Source: Antitrichia curtipendula (Eukaryota; Streptophyta; Bryopsida; Hypnales; Leucodontaceae). From it: a DNA stretch of 64,000 nt. The stretch's first letter is position 1. Each line of letters opens with the position of its first letter. The stretch spans positions 6,546,145-6,610,144 of the forward strand of contig OX579633.1 of assembly GCA_951230915.1 (NCBI GenBank). The letters are read 5' to 3'. Shown piece by piece: positions 1 to 11,860 of this stretch. The position numbers were made by a program, and so were the translations under genes. The notes beneath the pieces are model-generated. The model saw only the letters and a list, made by a program, of their open reading frames with translations. It did no database searches and was not told the DNA's origin.

Positions 1-1407
1 GATCTACTAACCATTTGTGTCGAAACGAACAAGTATGCTGCTCAGGCAAGCGTAGAGCATCCCGGGAGCTTGAACGGACGCGGCAGATGGGTGCCATTAA
101 TCGTAGTTGAACTGCGGGCGTGGTTGGGCGTTTGTATATTGATGGGCCTAAAGCAACAACCCAGTATTAGGTCCTTCTGGTCAAAGAGACGATTTTACGG
201 ATGCCCTGTTATTAAACATGTCATGCGTCGTCCACGATTTGAACAGATATTAGCTTGCATTCACTTAGTCGATAACCAATCCTTAGTCCAGGATAAGATG
301 GCCCCTGGCTACGATAAGATCAGCAAGTGTCGATGGCTGATCGAGAATTTTGTATGCAGAGCCAAAGCTGCCTACAATTGTGATAAGTATTTGGCCTGCG
401 ATGAGATAATGGTTCCTTATAGAGGTCGTAGATGTGATATTAAACAATATATGAAGAACAAACCCGTGAAGTATGGCATTAAAATTTGGTGCTGCGCTAG
501 TAGTAAGTCTAGGTATGTGTATAATTTGATAGTCTACGAGGGAAGAAAGAATATGAAGCCTGAGAAGGACCTTGGCTTGAAAGTCATTCTCCAGTTAGTT
601 GATGATCTCACGCAGTTGGGCCACGTAGTAGTCACGGATCGCTTCTTTAGCTCTCCCCAGTTGGCTGATGCACTCCTAGACTTGGGAACTTGGTTCACTG
701 GAACTGTAAAACACAATCGCATCGGTATGCCCAGCCATCTTGCTCAATACTCGAACTCGAAGCTGCCGCGGGGAACATTAGTAGTGGCCATGCACCGGTC
801 CAGACGTATGGCAGCATGCGTCTGGTTCGACGGGTGCCCTGTTTACCTCTTGAGCACTTCATCAGACCCAATGGCGTCGGGATGTACTTGTCTTCGGTGG
901 GTGGGAGGCGAGAGGTTACCTTACCCGACATCACCTATGCAGATTGAGTACCAGGACATGATGCGTGGAGTTGATATTGTCGACCAGTGCAGAGTGGAAT
1001 ATACGGCCCAAATCATGTCCCATAAATGGTGGCATCGTTTGTTGTTTTTCGTATTAGATACTACTTTAGGTAATGCATATGTGCTGTATAAAGCTCATTG
1101 GTCCTCCATCCACAAGCAAGGGCGCCGAAAGAAGCCAATGTCCCGTGCAGAGTTCCACTATGAAGTTGCTGCATGGCTAACAGGTCCGTCTTTTCGGTTG
1201 GGACGAACCGCGGGCAGTTTCAATATCCAAGATCATGGCATCCATGAGTCAATATGTGCAGGTCTTCAACGGAAGCAGTGCAGACTGTGCGGTAGAAAGC
1301 AAAACCGTTATTGTCCCGGTTGTGCAGGTGCCTTCCTTTGTGCATCACCGTGCCACCACAAAGTCCACACGGAAGCTAAATACGCCTCAAAGATTTGGCT
1401 GCGGTGA
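1..1407 (+). CDS. piggyBac (DDE_Tnp_1_7) transposase, 5' end outside window
   Basis: The reading frame is open from base 1 and ends at TGA 1405-1407, so the N-terminus lies off the left edge; the TTG near 70 is not a real start. The visible 468 residues have the piggyBac transposase layout. An E-T-N-K-Y-A segment leads into the catalytic core. The acidic motifs are CDEIMVPYRGR (near 395), VVTDRFFSS (near 625) and GVDIVDQ (near 970), matching the conserved aspartates of piggyBac. The C-terminus is a Cys/His-rich domain (about 1279-1371, CRLCGRK...CPGC...C...C...H) like the family's DNA-binding tail. There is no internal stop or frameshift, so this copy could be recent or domesticated. piggyBac enzymes excise and insert elements at TTAA. 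Many TTAA-flanked elements lie in this window, but whether this protein moves them is inference. Confidence 0.93.
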   Translation, partial: DLLTICVETNKYAAQASVEHPGSLNGRGRWVPLIVVELRAWLGVCILMGLKQQPSIRSFWSKRRFYGCPVIKHVMRRPRFEQILACIHLVDNQSLVQDKMAPGYDKISKCRWLIENFVCRAKAAYNCDKYLACDEIMVPYRGRRCDIKQYMKNKPVKYGIKIWCCASSKSRYVYNLIVYEGRKNMKPEKDLGLKVILQLVDDLTQLGHVVVTDRFFSSPQLADALLDLGTWFTGTVKHNRIGMPSHLAQYSNSKLPRGTLVVAMHRSRRMAACVWFDGCPVYLLSTSSDPMASGCTCLRWVGGERLPYPTSPMQIEYQDMMRGVDIVDQCRVEYTAQIMSHKWWHRLLFFVLDTTLGNAYVLYKAHWSSIHKQGRRKKPMSRAEFHYEVAAWLTGPSFRLGRTAGSFNIQDHGIHESICAGLQRKQCRLCGRKQNRYCPGCAGAFLCASPCHHKVHTEAKYASKIWLR

Positions 1408-2566
1408 CAAATTCGCTTGCCTAATGGGTGAAGCCGGGTTTTGCAGAGTGACCGGAGGAAGATGTAGCCCAACTCTGCGCCCTTACTCATCGACAGTCGC
1501 AGTTCAGGAGTTCGAGTTTCGATGGTGGATGCTCATCCGACAATAGGCCCTGCCGGTCACCTAGATGGACAATTCACCTCCGAGGCAATGTCCTACCTAG
1601 CATGGTTAGCGCAGGATTAGACTCTGGTGACTGCAACTTTCTGCAGAATTTTGGACTCTATGTAGATTGTCTTTTGTTTTGAACGTTTGCGTCGTATGAG
1701 CACATTTTCTTAAATGTTTGGCGCCTATGTAATTGGATATCATCCAATGAATCGGAATTTATAACTCTTCCTTTCGTGTACACATTCTGGTGTCACTCGT
1801 TTGAGTCCCGCGAAGCAACCGCTTTTGTGTTCATGGCGTTGGGACAGGTCGCCGTCTGATGGTTTAGATGTACACCTAGTGAACGGCGTCCATCTTGACG
1901 ACGCTCCCCGCGCATTTGGAACTGACTTGGCAAGTCCAGTCAACACCCGCCGTAAGCCGTACCCGAACGTTTACCGGGTTTGCAAGGGCGCCGAGGAATC
2001 CTGCATTTGTGCTTCTCTCGAGGAACATCGAACCGATGCATTTGGCTGATTTTTTTTGGGACGCTAGCATCACAAGTTGCCGTTGATTTCAGCTGGTCGG
2101 ATCTCAGAAATGGTAGTGGCACTGATTTTGGAGAATTTCTTGAATAGTAGGTCCCGAAATTGAAGTGTTCGAGGTACCTCCCTAAAGTCCTTCGAGTACG
2201 GCAGGTTTTTTGAGCTTTCTCCATTTTTCCAAATTGACAAGTGAGTTTATGTCAGTACCTCAATCTTCCTTGTCGGGGTGCTTAGCAGATTAGTAAGTTT
2301 GCCTCCCCTTCGAGGCCATCAAAGCAAAAACAACCCCATTTCAGGCCGAATTTCCTCACAGGTGAACCCGTTTTGCATTAAAAAAAAACGTACCTGAAAA
2401 GAGAATCAACGGTTCAAAAATCTTCACAGTATCCCCGAACTTATCCTGAACTCCTTTGTACGGTTAGATCTACTCCACAACCTTCAGATTTGGCTACAGA
2501 GCATTCGAGAGACGAACACACAGAGCAATACCGAAAAAATAAAAAAAATCCCATGTCGCTTTGGGG
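1408..2566. other. 3' flank of the piggyBac ORF, no gene seen
   Basis: Only short overlapping ORFs with no family resemblance are present. The stretch ends in GGGGTTAA (2563-2570), which could be the right terminus of the piggyBac element (GGG followed by TTAA). It could equally be chance next to the TTAA element that begins there. The left terminus is outside the window, so this cannot be decided here. Confidence 0.4.
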
Positions 2567-3341
2567 TTAACCCCTCAAGGCCCATGGGGCTCAAACAACG
2601 CCCCTATGGATTGAAAAAATAGGTCTGAGAGTCTCGATTTTCGCGCTTTGTCAGGAAAAAGTCGACAAGGTTGTAAGATCCCAGCTGTTGCAAGGGATCC
2701 TAAATTTGATAGACCGAAGTACCGCAAAGATTTTGAATGGTCGAGGGAATTTGTCCATGGACAAAAATGAGGACAGGTGGTTGAGGCGGAAGTGACCAGG
2801 ACGAGCCGGTGGTTGGCAGTTGAGCAGGGGAGGGTCCTGCAGCTCCACTAGGTAGTGCTCAGCTGGACACCGCACGACCGGTCAGGGAACCTGTACAACA
2901 GGGTTGTGCAAGTCTCCTCCACCGGCTCTCTCTTTAGAATATGCAGAGTGATCCACACTTGCGAGACTATTGTGTTTGCATATCATCTCGGATGAACCTG
3001 AAAATTGGCAGCGATATTCCTAACCTCGTCATTGTATTAGCATTCAATTTTAGGCTAAATCCGATCACTACAAGTACCGCATTCTTCGACTGGATTGACG
3101 AGGTACTCCAAAATTGTATATTTCTGGACTGTACTTGTTGCAGATCAAAGCTTATAAGCTTTCAATCCATGAGGTGGATTTCTAAAAATATCCTATCACT
3201 AGGTTCCAGAAGGAGTTGAGTTTGCATTTCAACGGTGAAGTGTACAGAAACTTCTTACTTGGCATGCTATGCTCGGCAGACTCAACGTGTGTCAGGAAAA
3301 CAAGTTCCCAGACGAAACAAGCAGGGGCGTTGAGGGGTTAA
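2567..3341. mobile_element. TTAA-flanked non-autonomous piggyBac-like element (775 bp)
   Basis: The element starts TTAA-CCCCTCAAGGCCC and ends GGGGCGTTGAGGGG-TTAA, so the ends are inverted repeats with one mismatch over about 12 bases beyond the TTAA. It has no long ORF. TTAA target duplication with CCC/GGG ends is the piggyBac signature. It sits about 270 bases upstream of the methyltransferase start codon. Confidence 0.72.
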
Positions 3342-3611
3342 GCAACAAACATCTACTTACTCTGGATTTTGCAGCGCAAGCCTTCAGGAACACGCGTGGT
3401 ATTGAGTGATCCTACTACTTCAAGCAAGTGCAGTGGATCTTCAAAAGTCATAATACAAAGCATCTTGATACCGAGATTCTTCCTCGACTTTGCAGTTGGG
3501 TCCAAGAAGTTCATAGCTCCTTTGAAATTACAAATTTGAAGATGTACTGTACAGTAGGCTTTAAAGCTTTTCAAATTTTGAGGAAGTTTCCATTTGTTTA
3601 AATGTCGTTTA

Positions 3612-6355
3612 ATGGAACTGGATTTTCAGGGATTATCTCATGCGGACGGCATGATTGGGGTTGGGTCGTTCATTCAGGCAGTCAAGCAGGGTGCAGGTTG
3701 CGCATGCGTTTTGACTGCCATCGCCTTCCTCTACAAGAAGAGAAAGGACACCAGGTGAGGGTCACAAGCAAAAGAATCCTATTGCGAGTGCACAAGCATT
3801 CTGTCATTGTCTATTGAATTTCTTATTCTTGATTCTGCAGCCAGTCAGCAGTATGGGGAACGATGAATGTGAGGCTCTCCCTTCAGATCAAGTGGAAGAA
3901 ATTGTGACGCAGGCGAAAGGACGGCATGTGGAAAATGGTCACAAGACCCTCCTCAAGAGCTTCCCTCTTTACCAGGTAGTACATGCCCACATCAGACCTA
4001 ATTTGAAACTTTTATCAGTTTTGAGTGGGTCATATTGAGACTATCTTTTTGTTCAAATGTGTATTTTTTGACCAACACCTGCTAATGTTCTTCACTGATC
4101 CTGATGATCTATTATTTAGTTCCATCTGAATTCTATTATTGATCAAATTGGTCATTTTGGAGCCATGAAATCTCAGTCTTCCAGGGGGGTAAGTTAAAGA
4201 CCTTGTTTTGATTCGATGTGAGCTTCTTTGTGCAGTACATTCTTGAGACCAGTGTGTACCCTCGTGAAGCTGGCGTGCTGAAGGAGCTCAGAGAGCTCAC
4301 GGAGCAGCACTCATGGTATCCTACTAGTCTACTACAGTCATGAATGCTATTGAATTCTTCTTACAAGCTTTCAGAATTTTAGACTTGCACAGAGATTCTC
4401 AGGAAGTAATTTATTACCGAGAGTGCAATTAGAGAGGATTGAGTGATAAATGAATTCTAAATGCACATCTGACAGGTGGAAGGTCCGTGTCGAATTAGGC
4501 TTGTACTAATGAGAGATTCTAGGAACGTTGAGTGGAAATTCGCAATTACAGAGTGTGCAATTAGGGAGCATGTGGAAGGTGTCGAATTAGATTTGATCAC
4601 ACACATGAGAGATTCTCAGAGTGTGATATTAGAGAGGACGGAGATTGGAGGCCAAGATTTTCAATCTTTTCACATTTCCAGAACAGGACCTGCAGTGATT
4701 AGCAATGAATTTGAATGGGGGTGTTTTTTTATTTTCAGGAAAATGATGGCTACGCCACCTGATGAGGGCCAGTTTTTGATGCTCCTACTGAAGCTCATGA
4801 ATGCAAAGAAGACTCTGGAGGTCGGTGTGTACACGGGTTATTCTCTTCTGTGCACGGCCCTTGCACTGCCACCGGATGGCAAGGTGACCTCTCTTTCTCC
4901 TATTCTGGTGCTGCATTTGCACCTCTCACAATGCATGTTCATATCTGTACATTTCATTGCAACATTACACAAAAACCCATCTCGGTAATCACACCTAAAA
5001 AATGAAGAGATAGTTCGATTTTTAATTTAGCAACTGGGTTGAAATCAACTGTACTTATCTTGCTCCAAGAGCGAGAATTTGCACTGGTTAGAAAACTGGA
5101 GAGCGTGGGGGTGTCCAGTGAGAAGACGAGTAAAAAGCAACAGTAGCATGTTGGAATACATCATTTCAAGGAATGAATTTCTTCTGTCAGTGTACTTGCA
5201 TCATTTGAAAATAGAAATATGACATTGTAAGATTATCAAATATAATTTCTCTGTTTTTCAATCAGTGGGGATTCTATCAAAGATTGCATTTACGATCGTA
5301 TGAAGGGTCGTACACTGAGGATATATTACACCAAAGATTGTATCGGTGATCATATCCTGAAGATTGCATTGAAAGACTCGCATATGAAAGTTGAAACATT
5401 TTTCTAAACTAGTTGAGGTAGTTTCCACTTGCGATCAGCTGCTTGTTTTGTAAGAAAATAGAATTGAATAGAATTTATTATCGTTAGGAACAAAAATAAT
5501 GTATGGTACATGAAAATGAATGTTGAAGTGGTGGAGAGAATTGGGGCTGCAGATAATTGCTCTGGACATCAGCAGAGAGTGGTACGACATTGGAGCGCCC
5601 GTGATGCAAAAGGCCGGTGTGGTGCATAAGATCGACTTTCGGGAGGGTCCTGCTATGGACAGCATAGATGCTCTATTACAAGATGTAAACTACTGCACCT
5701 CTTGTTCTTATTAGCATTTTTGTTTTTTGTTTTTTTTGTTTTTGAACAAATGGAAGAACCATTGCATTAAAAAACACGAGACAGCCAAGCCGAAGGCTGG
5801 ACAGTGAAGAGTTATTAGCATTTTTGAGAGGGCAACATGTAGACAGTCTTCACCTATATTGTGGATAGAAACTTATCTCCATCTAAATTTTTTTTTTCAT
5901 AACATGCTCAATCAAATTGGTCATTTCAAAATCATGGAAATCTTTTGAGTGAACGTAATTTTCCACACTGTGACTGAGGGTTTGAAATGAAGCATTGAAA
6001 TGGTAAACTTAAACAGTGTCATTTGTTTAGAATCAACCCATCAATGAACTTAATGGTGCAGGAAACAAATCACAGCTCCTTTGACTTCATCTTCGTGGAC
6101 GCGGACAAAGACAATTACCTCCACTACCACAAGCGTTTGATCAAGTTGGTCCGGGTGGGAGGATTGATAGGCTACGACAACACTCTTTGGAATGGTGCCC
6201 TTGTGGCCGAGCCTAACGATCCTCTTCCCAAGTATCTCCGTTACTACAAGCCCTACATTTTGGAGCTCAACAGTTTCCTGGCGAAGGACTCCCGGGTTCA
6301 GATCAGCCATGTGCCCATCAGCGATGGCATCACACTGTGCCGAAGGTTGTTTTAA
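3612..6355 (+). CDS. Caffeoyl-CoA O-methyltransferase-like, class I SAM-dependent, with N-terminal hydrophobic segment
   Basis: Six exons splice in frame: 3612-3754, 3849-3975, 4236-4315, 4739-4883, 5553-5684 and 6062-6355, giving 306 residues. The family transfers a methyl group from SAM to catechol-type hydroxyls with a divalent cation, in phenylpropanoid and flavonoid metabolism. Visible signatures are [19 protein letters not shown] (SAM-binding loop), [22 protein letters not shown] and GYDNTLWNG (metal-binding Asp/Asn) and the SDGITLCRR end. Family members are usually 230-260 residues. Here exon 1 adds a hydrophobic run, [12 protein letters not shown], followed by KKRK, which could be a membrane anchor. 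ATG 3612 is the most upstream in-frame start; ATG 3651 is the alternative and keeps the hydrophobic run. Exon 2 begins at the second AG (after 3848), because the first gives a stop. The exact substrate cannot be told. Confidence 0.9.
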
Positions 6356-7728
6356 ATGATGGACAACAAAGTGGCTATTGAATTTAGTAGCAATTTAATA
6401 GCAATTTAATAGCAATTGTATGACATTTTGGAGCTCAACAATTTAATTCTATTTGGTGTGCAGCTCTTGCTGGTGATGAGAATTAATTTCGGGTTGAAAG
6501 TTTACCCAACTATCATAGATATTACAGGAGTGTCGAGTGTTGACGTGAACTATATGGACTAGATAATGCTTGATAATAGCTCTTCACTGTCCAGCCAAGC
6601 CAAAGGCTGGGACATAATGCCAATGTCTCATACTTCATCACAAACGTCCATATTTGTACTTTTTGCAAATCTAAGGGCTTGCTTACATGTATCAATCATT
6701 GGGGTAATTGCACAGGGATAAAATAGGCATTGCACTTTCACGTGGACCCAATGGGTGGGGAGGGAAACAATAAAAAAATTCACAAGTATTAGATTCTCTA
6801 GTCTCCATCAATGAGGTTGTCTATTGATTTTGGTGAAACTTCAACTCCTCCTTTTCCCACTTGCCCACCCTGGCAAGACAATCAGTGAAGCTGCTTTTGT
6901 CTTCTTGCTCGAATTAGTTGTAAGCTTTTCACTAGGTGAGCATGTAAGGAGGCCCTAAGGGTGTAGAAAAAGGGACTTTGCTATAAGTTAAAACACTTTT
7001 CTGACTATTCAATGGAATGGTGACAAACCTGCCTTGAAAATTGGACTTGGCATTATGACTTGATAACATTATAGACAAGTTCGTCCACATTGACTGCATT
7101 GCATGTATTTTCCAAGCATGTCGTGCACTCATGCTTAAATTGTCATGATTCAGACCACAAAGCTTGTGACATTCAAAAGCACAAAGCTCTAGAAAGTAGA
7201 AAACTAGGAGTGCTAAGATTCCTAAGAGATTTCACATTTTCCATTTGTTCAAAATTCAACAAATGTTTCAATTTGAGGTTTGAACAGACCGTCACCTCCA
7301 ATCAATGTCCGGGGAGTACCGACATTTAGTTACGACCTAGCCAAAAATTTTAGAAGATTTCCGAATGACTTAGAAAAGATTGGGATGAGATACCGGCCCC
7401 CAAAATGCAAAATTCGGAAATTGACCGGCTAGGATTAAAAACTTGCGACAATTTGATCGGCCACCACAAAAAAATTAGGATTTCTACCGTTTCATTATAT
7501 TTTTTTAGGCGGACAATCAAGGGAAGTAGAGGTAGGTCAGAATTTTTTAGAAGGGGGGTCTGAAGTCTGAATCCTAGACTTTGGAGTAGTAGAGTTTGGA
7601 TCTTTGGGACTTAGGAGCGTTGCTTGTGGATGAATTTCTGACTGTTGAGTGTCTAATTGTCTGTCTATTTGAGTTTCAGAGCCGCTGGAACTTGGGAGCG
7701 GTTTTAGCATCTACCTCATCGAAGGGAT
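6356..7728. other. Intergenic, no gene seen
   Basis: This is the 3' flank of the methyltransferase gene followed by AT-rich sequence. A short phrase (ccagccaagccaaaggctgg) at about 6590-6610 also occurs in the last intron of the gene near 5783-5802, so a dispersed repeat touches both. No convincing ORF, RNA gene or transposon end was found. Confidence 0.5.
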
Positions 7729-7988
7729 CCCACCACACATCAATCATCCCACCACACATCAATCATCCCACCACACATCAATCATCCCACCACACATCAA
7801 TCATCCCACCACACATCAATCATCCCACCACACATCAATCATCCCACCACACATCAATCATCCCACCACACATCAATCATCCCACCACACATCAATCATC
7901 CCACCACACATCAATCATCCCACCACACATCAATCATCCCACCACACATCAATCATCCCACCACACATCAATCATCCCACCACACATC
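7729..7988. repeat. 19-bp minisatellite, 13 perfect units plus a partial unit
   Basis: The unit cccaccacacatcaatcat is repeated head to tail from 7729 to 7975 (247 = 13 x 19) without a mismatch, followed by a 13-base partial unit. Because 19 is not a multiple of three and the unit has no stop in any frame, a spurious His/Pro/Thr-rich ORF runs across it. Confidence 0.97.
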
Positions 7989-9306
7989 CAAAACTTGAAT
8001 TCAATTTTCCACTTTCATTCATAAAATTAGGATTCAGACGTTCAATGCATCGCAGCCATCGGTCATTGCCTCAGTCGCAGTAAGTCTGAAATTAGGGTTC
8101 GGTGCATTGCTCAAACACTCACTTGCTCAAACGCAGCCATCGCTCACTTGCTCTGAGACAGTCACTCACTCATTCGGATTCTTCTTTATTGATCGATTTA
8201 TTCCCGCAACACTGATCGGTCACTAATTGATCGATCGATTCCCGCTACACTGATTGCAACACTAATCTGGTTGGATCGGAAGTTCAAAACTGGTTGGTTG
8301 GATCGGAATTCAGAACTAGTTGGTTGGATTAGAATTTCGAAACTGGCTAGATCAAAGTAATTGGATTGAAACTGATGAACAGTTGATGAACTGATTGGAT
8401 CAAAACTACACATATTTGTTTCGGTGGACATCTGCACTTCATCGCACTCTCGCAGGTATGTTGAAAATGAAATCACTTCATTTTGTTGGGTGGTTGCTAT
8501 GATTTGGTCCCTTCAATGTGCTCTAATCTGGTCTCTCCGACGTTGTCTCTCCGATGTGATCTTTTTGTTTATTTTTCAATCTCGAGGTGCATTTGCTTAA
8601 TTTCTTCTCTCGTTGCTACCACTTGAAAGTGGGTCCTGTTTCCGCACCACAGGCACCACAGAATCATCACCTTCGAAATTGAACAGCACCTTCGAAATTG
8701 CTGCGAACTGAGAGGCAAGGCACCTTCAATCTCGCTCCATTCACTCCTGCCTCCAACAACATCGACAACGTCAAATTCAAGCTATCACTTGACTGTTTGG
8801 AGAGGAAATTCTTAGGTATTGTACTATTGCATAGGATCTCTCTCTATCAAAATGCTTGTAACTAGAACCCAAGAGTACCAGTAGAATGCTTCCAATTCAA
8901 GGTAAATAGATATTGGATAGTATCCTGCAATAAAACGGGAAGCTCACTGATGACTCAATGCATCAAGTGCGTCGCAAGCTCTCACAGTTTGAGACTAGCT
9001 CCCCTTGCATTGAGCTCGCATCGATCCCAGACAGGTGCCGCACTGATCCAAATAGGTGCCGCAATCGATCCCAGACAACTAGCTCGAAACCTGCTGCATT
9101 TTGGACAATTAGCTCGGCTCATCGAACTTTCTTTGTTGTTGATTCTATTCGTTGTTGACTTCTAATGTTTGTGCATTTGCACGCAGGATTGCAGGGTTCA
9201 GCTGGTCTTTGACACCTTATTTTTTGGGCTCACAGGTATGGTCTTTTGTATCCTAATTATTTTTTAATTTTCTGTATATTTTTTGGGGTTCGGTGTTCTC
9301 TTTTGA
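7989..9306. other. Sequence upstream of the hAT pseudogene, no gene seen
   Basis: Low-complexity, GATCGAT-rich sequence that may be the 5' region of the hAT element. At about 8267-8362 a degenerate unit of about 25 bases (CTGGTTGGTTGGATCGGAATTC-like, shorter in some copies) repeats three to four times. No terminal inverted repeat or 8-bp target duplication could be recognised. Confidence 0.45.
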
Positions 9307-11660
9307 GTGTACTCCATTTGGGCATGCTTGAAATGTTTTTTCAATTTTTCAATTTTGTGGGCTTCTTCAAGGAAGATGGCTAAACGGCAGAAGTCCTTGA
9401 GGGACCACTACTTTGCGAGGTCCAAGGAAGTGAAAGTCATAGAATTGCTTTCCTCTACATCTGAGACCTCTTCTGGTCCTGACAGTAATTTTTCAGGCAC
9501 TAATCAAGCTCCCCCTACAGATGCACAGATTGCACAAAGGCCGTGGAAGGAACAGTGGTGCCTTCAATTTGATTGGCTATATTTATGTCCAAATGTGGGA
9601 AAGGTGTTTTGTAAGGTGTGCAGGGATAAAAGGGGCCGTTCAACATATGCGAAAGAGGGCTCCAAAAATTTGAAAGTTAGTACTTTTCAAGACCACGCTC
9701 AGTCCAATGAACATCAACGTCTTGTTTGGGCATTGCAAAGTGGTGGGAAAGTCATGGAGAAGGCAATCATCCAAGGTCAAAGGGCGTGTGATGAGGCTAT
9801 GGCTTCCTTGGTCCGGGCAACATATTTTTGGGGGAAGCAATCCTTACTTTATTCCAAGTTTCCTTCTTTATGCAAATTGTTGTTGAGTATAAAAGCTCCA
9901 ATAACCCTATCTATGTATCATGACGAGAAAGCATGTGCTGATTTAATGTATAGCATTTCAGTTGTGATTCAAAAGAAAATACTTAACTGTATTCAACATT
10001 CACCATTTTATGGTGTTATGATTGACAAATCCACAGATATAAGTATAACTGGGCACCTAGTTATTTTTGCTAGCATTATAGAAGAAGGTTTGTCTGTCAC
10101 TGTCTTTCTTGGTCTGCTGCAGATAGAAGGGGGAAAAAAAGATGTAGCTGTGATTTATGAAACCCTGATTTCACACCTTTGCAGTTGGGGATTGGATTTA
10201 TAGAAATTTGTAGGCTTCAGCAATGATGGCGCCAGCACCATGGTGGGCACTCACACTAGAGTGGCTGCACGGATCAAGAAGGAGGCAAACCCTTACCTTT
10301 TAGCTTGTCATTGTGTTGCACATTGAATGAACTTGGTAGCCCTTGATGTTGCAGAGGCACCGGATTGTAAGGTAATTTCTTCCAAGATTGATTCATTGTT
10401 AAATTCCATTGCTGCTTTCTTTAACAAATCCGGTAAGTGCAAGCATGCACTTACCTCCTTACAAGAGGAGTTGTTTGATGCAAAAGAAAACATGAAATGT
10501 TACCACAAAATCCGGTGGCTAAATAAGTGGCAGGTTGTCACAGCTCTCTGTGATTCTTTGGAGTCTGTGCTTTCTTTCTTTTGTAATGTGCAAGGCAAGG
10601 ATTTGGCTCAAGCTACAGCTATCTTAGAAAAGTTGTCCCAATTCAAATTTATTTATGTGTTGTATTTTCTTGCTGACATCTTGCATTCTTTGGCTATGTT
10701 GTCAAAGGTGTTTCAATGTAAATTTGTGGATGTCACCACCATAGGTAGCATAGTGCGCATAGAGATAGCACAGATTTGAATGTTGTTTATTGTAGAGAGC
10801 ACCGATCTGAATACAACCACATTCAACAAAGACACAAGGTATCATGTGCTTCCAGAGTATGGCCCTTTTTGGAGGGCATTTGAGGAAGCTTGCAAGTGAG
10901 ATTAGAGGCAAAATGTTCCATGGTTTCGAAATGCAGCATTCTAGGCTAGGAATTGACTTGGAAGAGGCTTTGGTTTTTCAGCATTCTTTTGTAGAGGCGG
11001 TTTGTGAAGGTCTGGATGCCAGATTTCGGGACAATGACATCATCTCTTGTTTTAAAATTCTTAATCCTTCTAATATACCGTCTAAGCAAGTTGGTTTGCA
11101 AAATTGGGGTGTCACCGAGTTGGACACTTTGCTTGGATTGTATGGAGTTGATTACTCACATTCAGGTTTTTCCTTATCCCCTCTTCTTAATGTGCACGCT
11201 TGTAAGCGGGAGTTTTTGTCCTTCAAATTGTAGTGCACAACTGAGTGGATGGACAAAAACTTCAAAGATTTGTGGGGTATGATCACATGGAATCATACCC
11301 TACAAACACGTTATCCTAACTTGATTGTTCTTGGTGAATTAGCTGGAGTGCAGTGTGTCTCAACAACTACCTGTGAGAAAGCTTTTAGTGTCTAGAACTT
11401 TATTAAAACTCGTGTTCGAAACAAGCTGGGAAGCAAAAACTTGGAAGCATTGGTTAGAGTTGCTTTAGAGGGACCCAAGGAGGACTATGATGATATACTC
11501 CATAATGCCATACTCTTGTGGAAGAATGAAACAAAATACAAATATCTTTATGCTAACCCGTCTACCTATTTGTCTGATCTAGGTCCTAGCCCAAGCAATG
11601 CATCTTCCTCATTTAGAGATGTACATCAACATGAGACACAATTGTCTTACCTTGTTATGA
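9307..11660 (+). pseudogene. Decayed hAT-family transposase (zinc finger, DUF4371-like core, hAT dimerisation end)
   Basis: A likely start is ATG 9376 (MAKRQKSLRDHYF). It is followed by a zinc-finger region with C-K-V-C-R-D and H-x-x-S-N-E-H spacing (about 9600-9715), then a core with MIDKSTDIS (about 10018-10046), which resembles the first catalytic Asp block of ZNF862/DUF4371-type hAT proteins, and FSNDGASTMVG (10216-10250). The C-terminus near 11330-11450 reads T-T-C-E-K-A-F-S-V, the hAT dimerisation signature. The frame is broken by stops at 10201, 10324 and 10777, another just after the ACK codons near 10893, a frame change there, and a stop at about 11392. It cannot encode a full transposase. 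This hAT type is more familiar from animals and non-flowering plants than from angiosperm Ac/Tam elements. Confidence 0.88.
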
Positions 11661-11791
11661 CTTATGTGGCATTGTTGTATTTCTTTTCCCATATGGTTTT
11701 GATTCTTGTAAATGTTGTTTTCATTTTTGTAAATGGTGTTTTGTGGGCGTGTTGTACTAATTGTGGGCATGTCATATTAACAAGCCTCTCC

Positions 11792-11827
11792 AAAATGCAT
11801 GGATCCTTTCTTGGATCCGTGCATTTT
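11792..11827. repeat. Short near-perfect hairpin at the 3' side of the hAT remnant
   Basis: AAAATGCATGGATCC and GGATCCGTGCATTTT are inverted repeats of 15 bases with one mismatch around a 6-base loop. It could be subterminal sequence of the hAT element or a transcript hairpin; its role is unknown. Confidence 0.6.
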
Positions 11828-11860
11828 AGAAAGGCTACATCCTTGGCCCTAAACCAGTAG

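Noticed and set aside
4476..4988. 170-residue ORF across a methyltransferase intron
   Set aside because: Its last part is exon 4 read in the right frame and the rest is intron; the family motif and the acceptor at 4738 define the exon.
7729..7988. CRISPR-like array
   Set aside because: Units are directly contiguous with no spacers and the genome is eukaryotic.
7596..8024. 142-residue His/Pro/Thr-rich ORF
   Set aside because: It is only the read-through of the 19-bp minisatellite, which is open in every frame.
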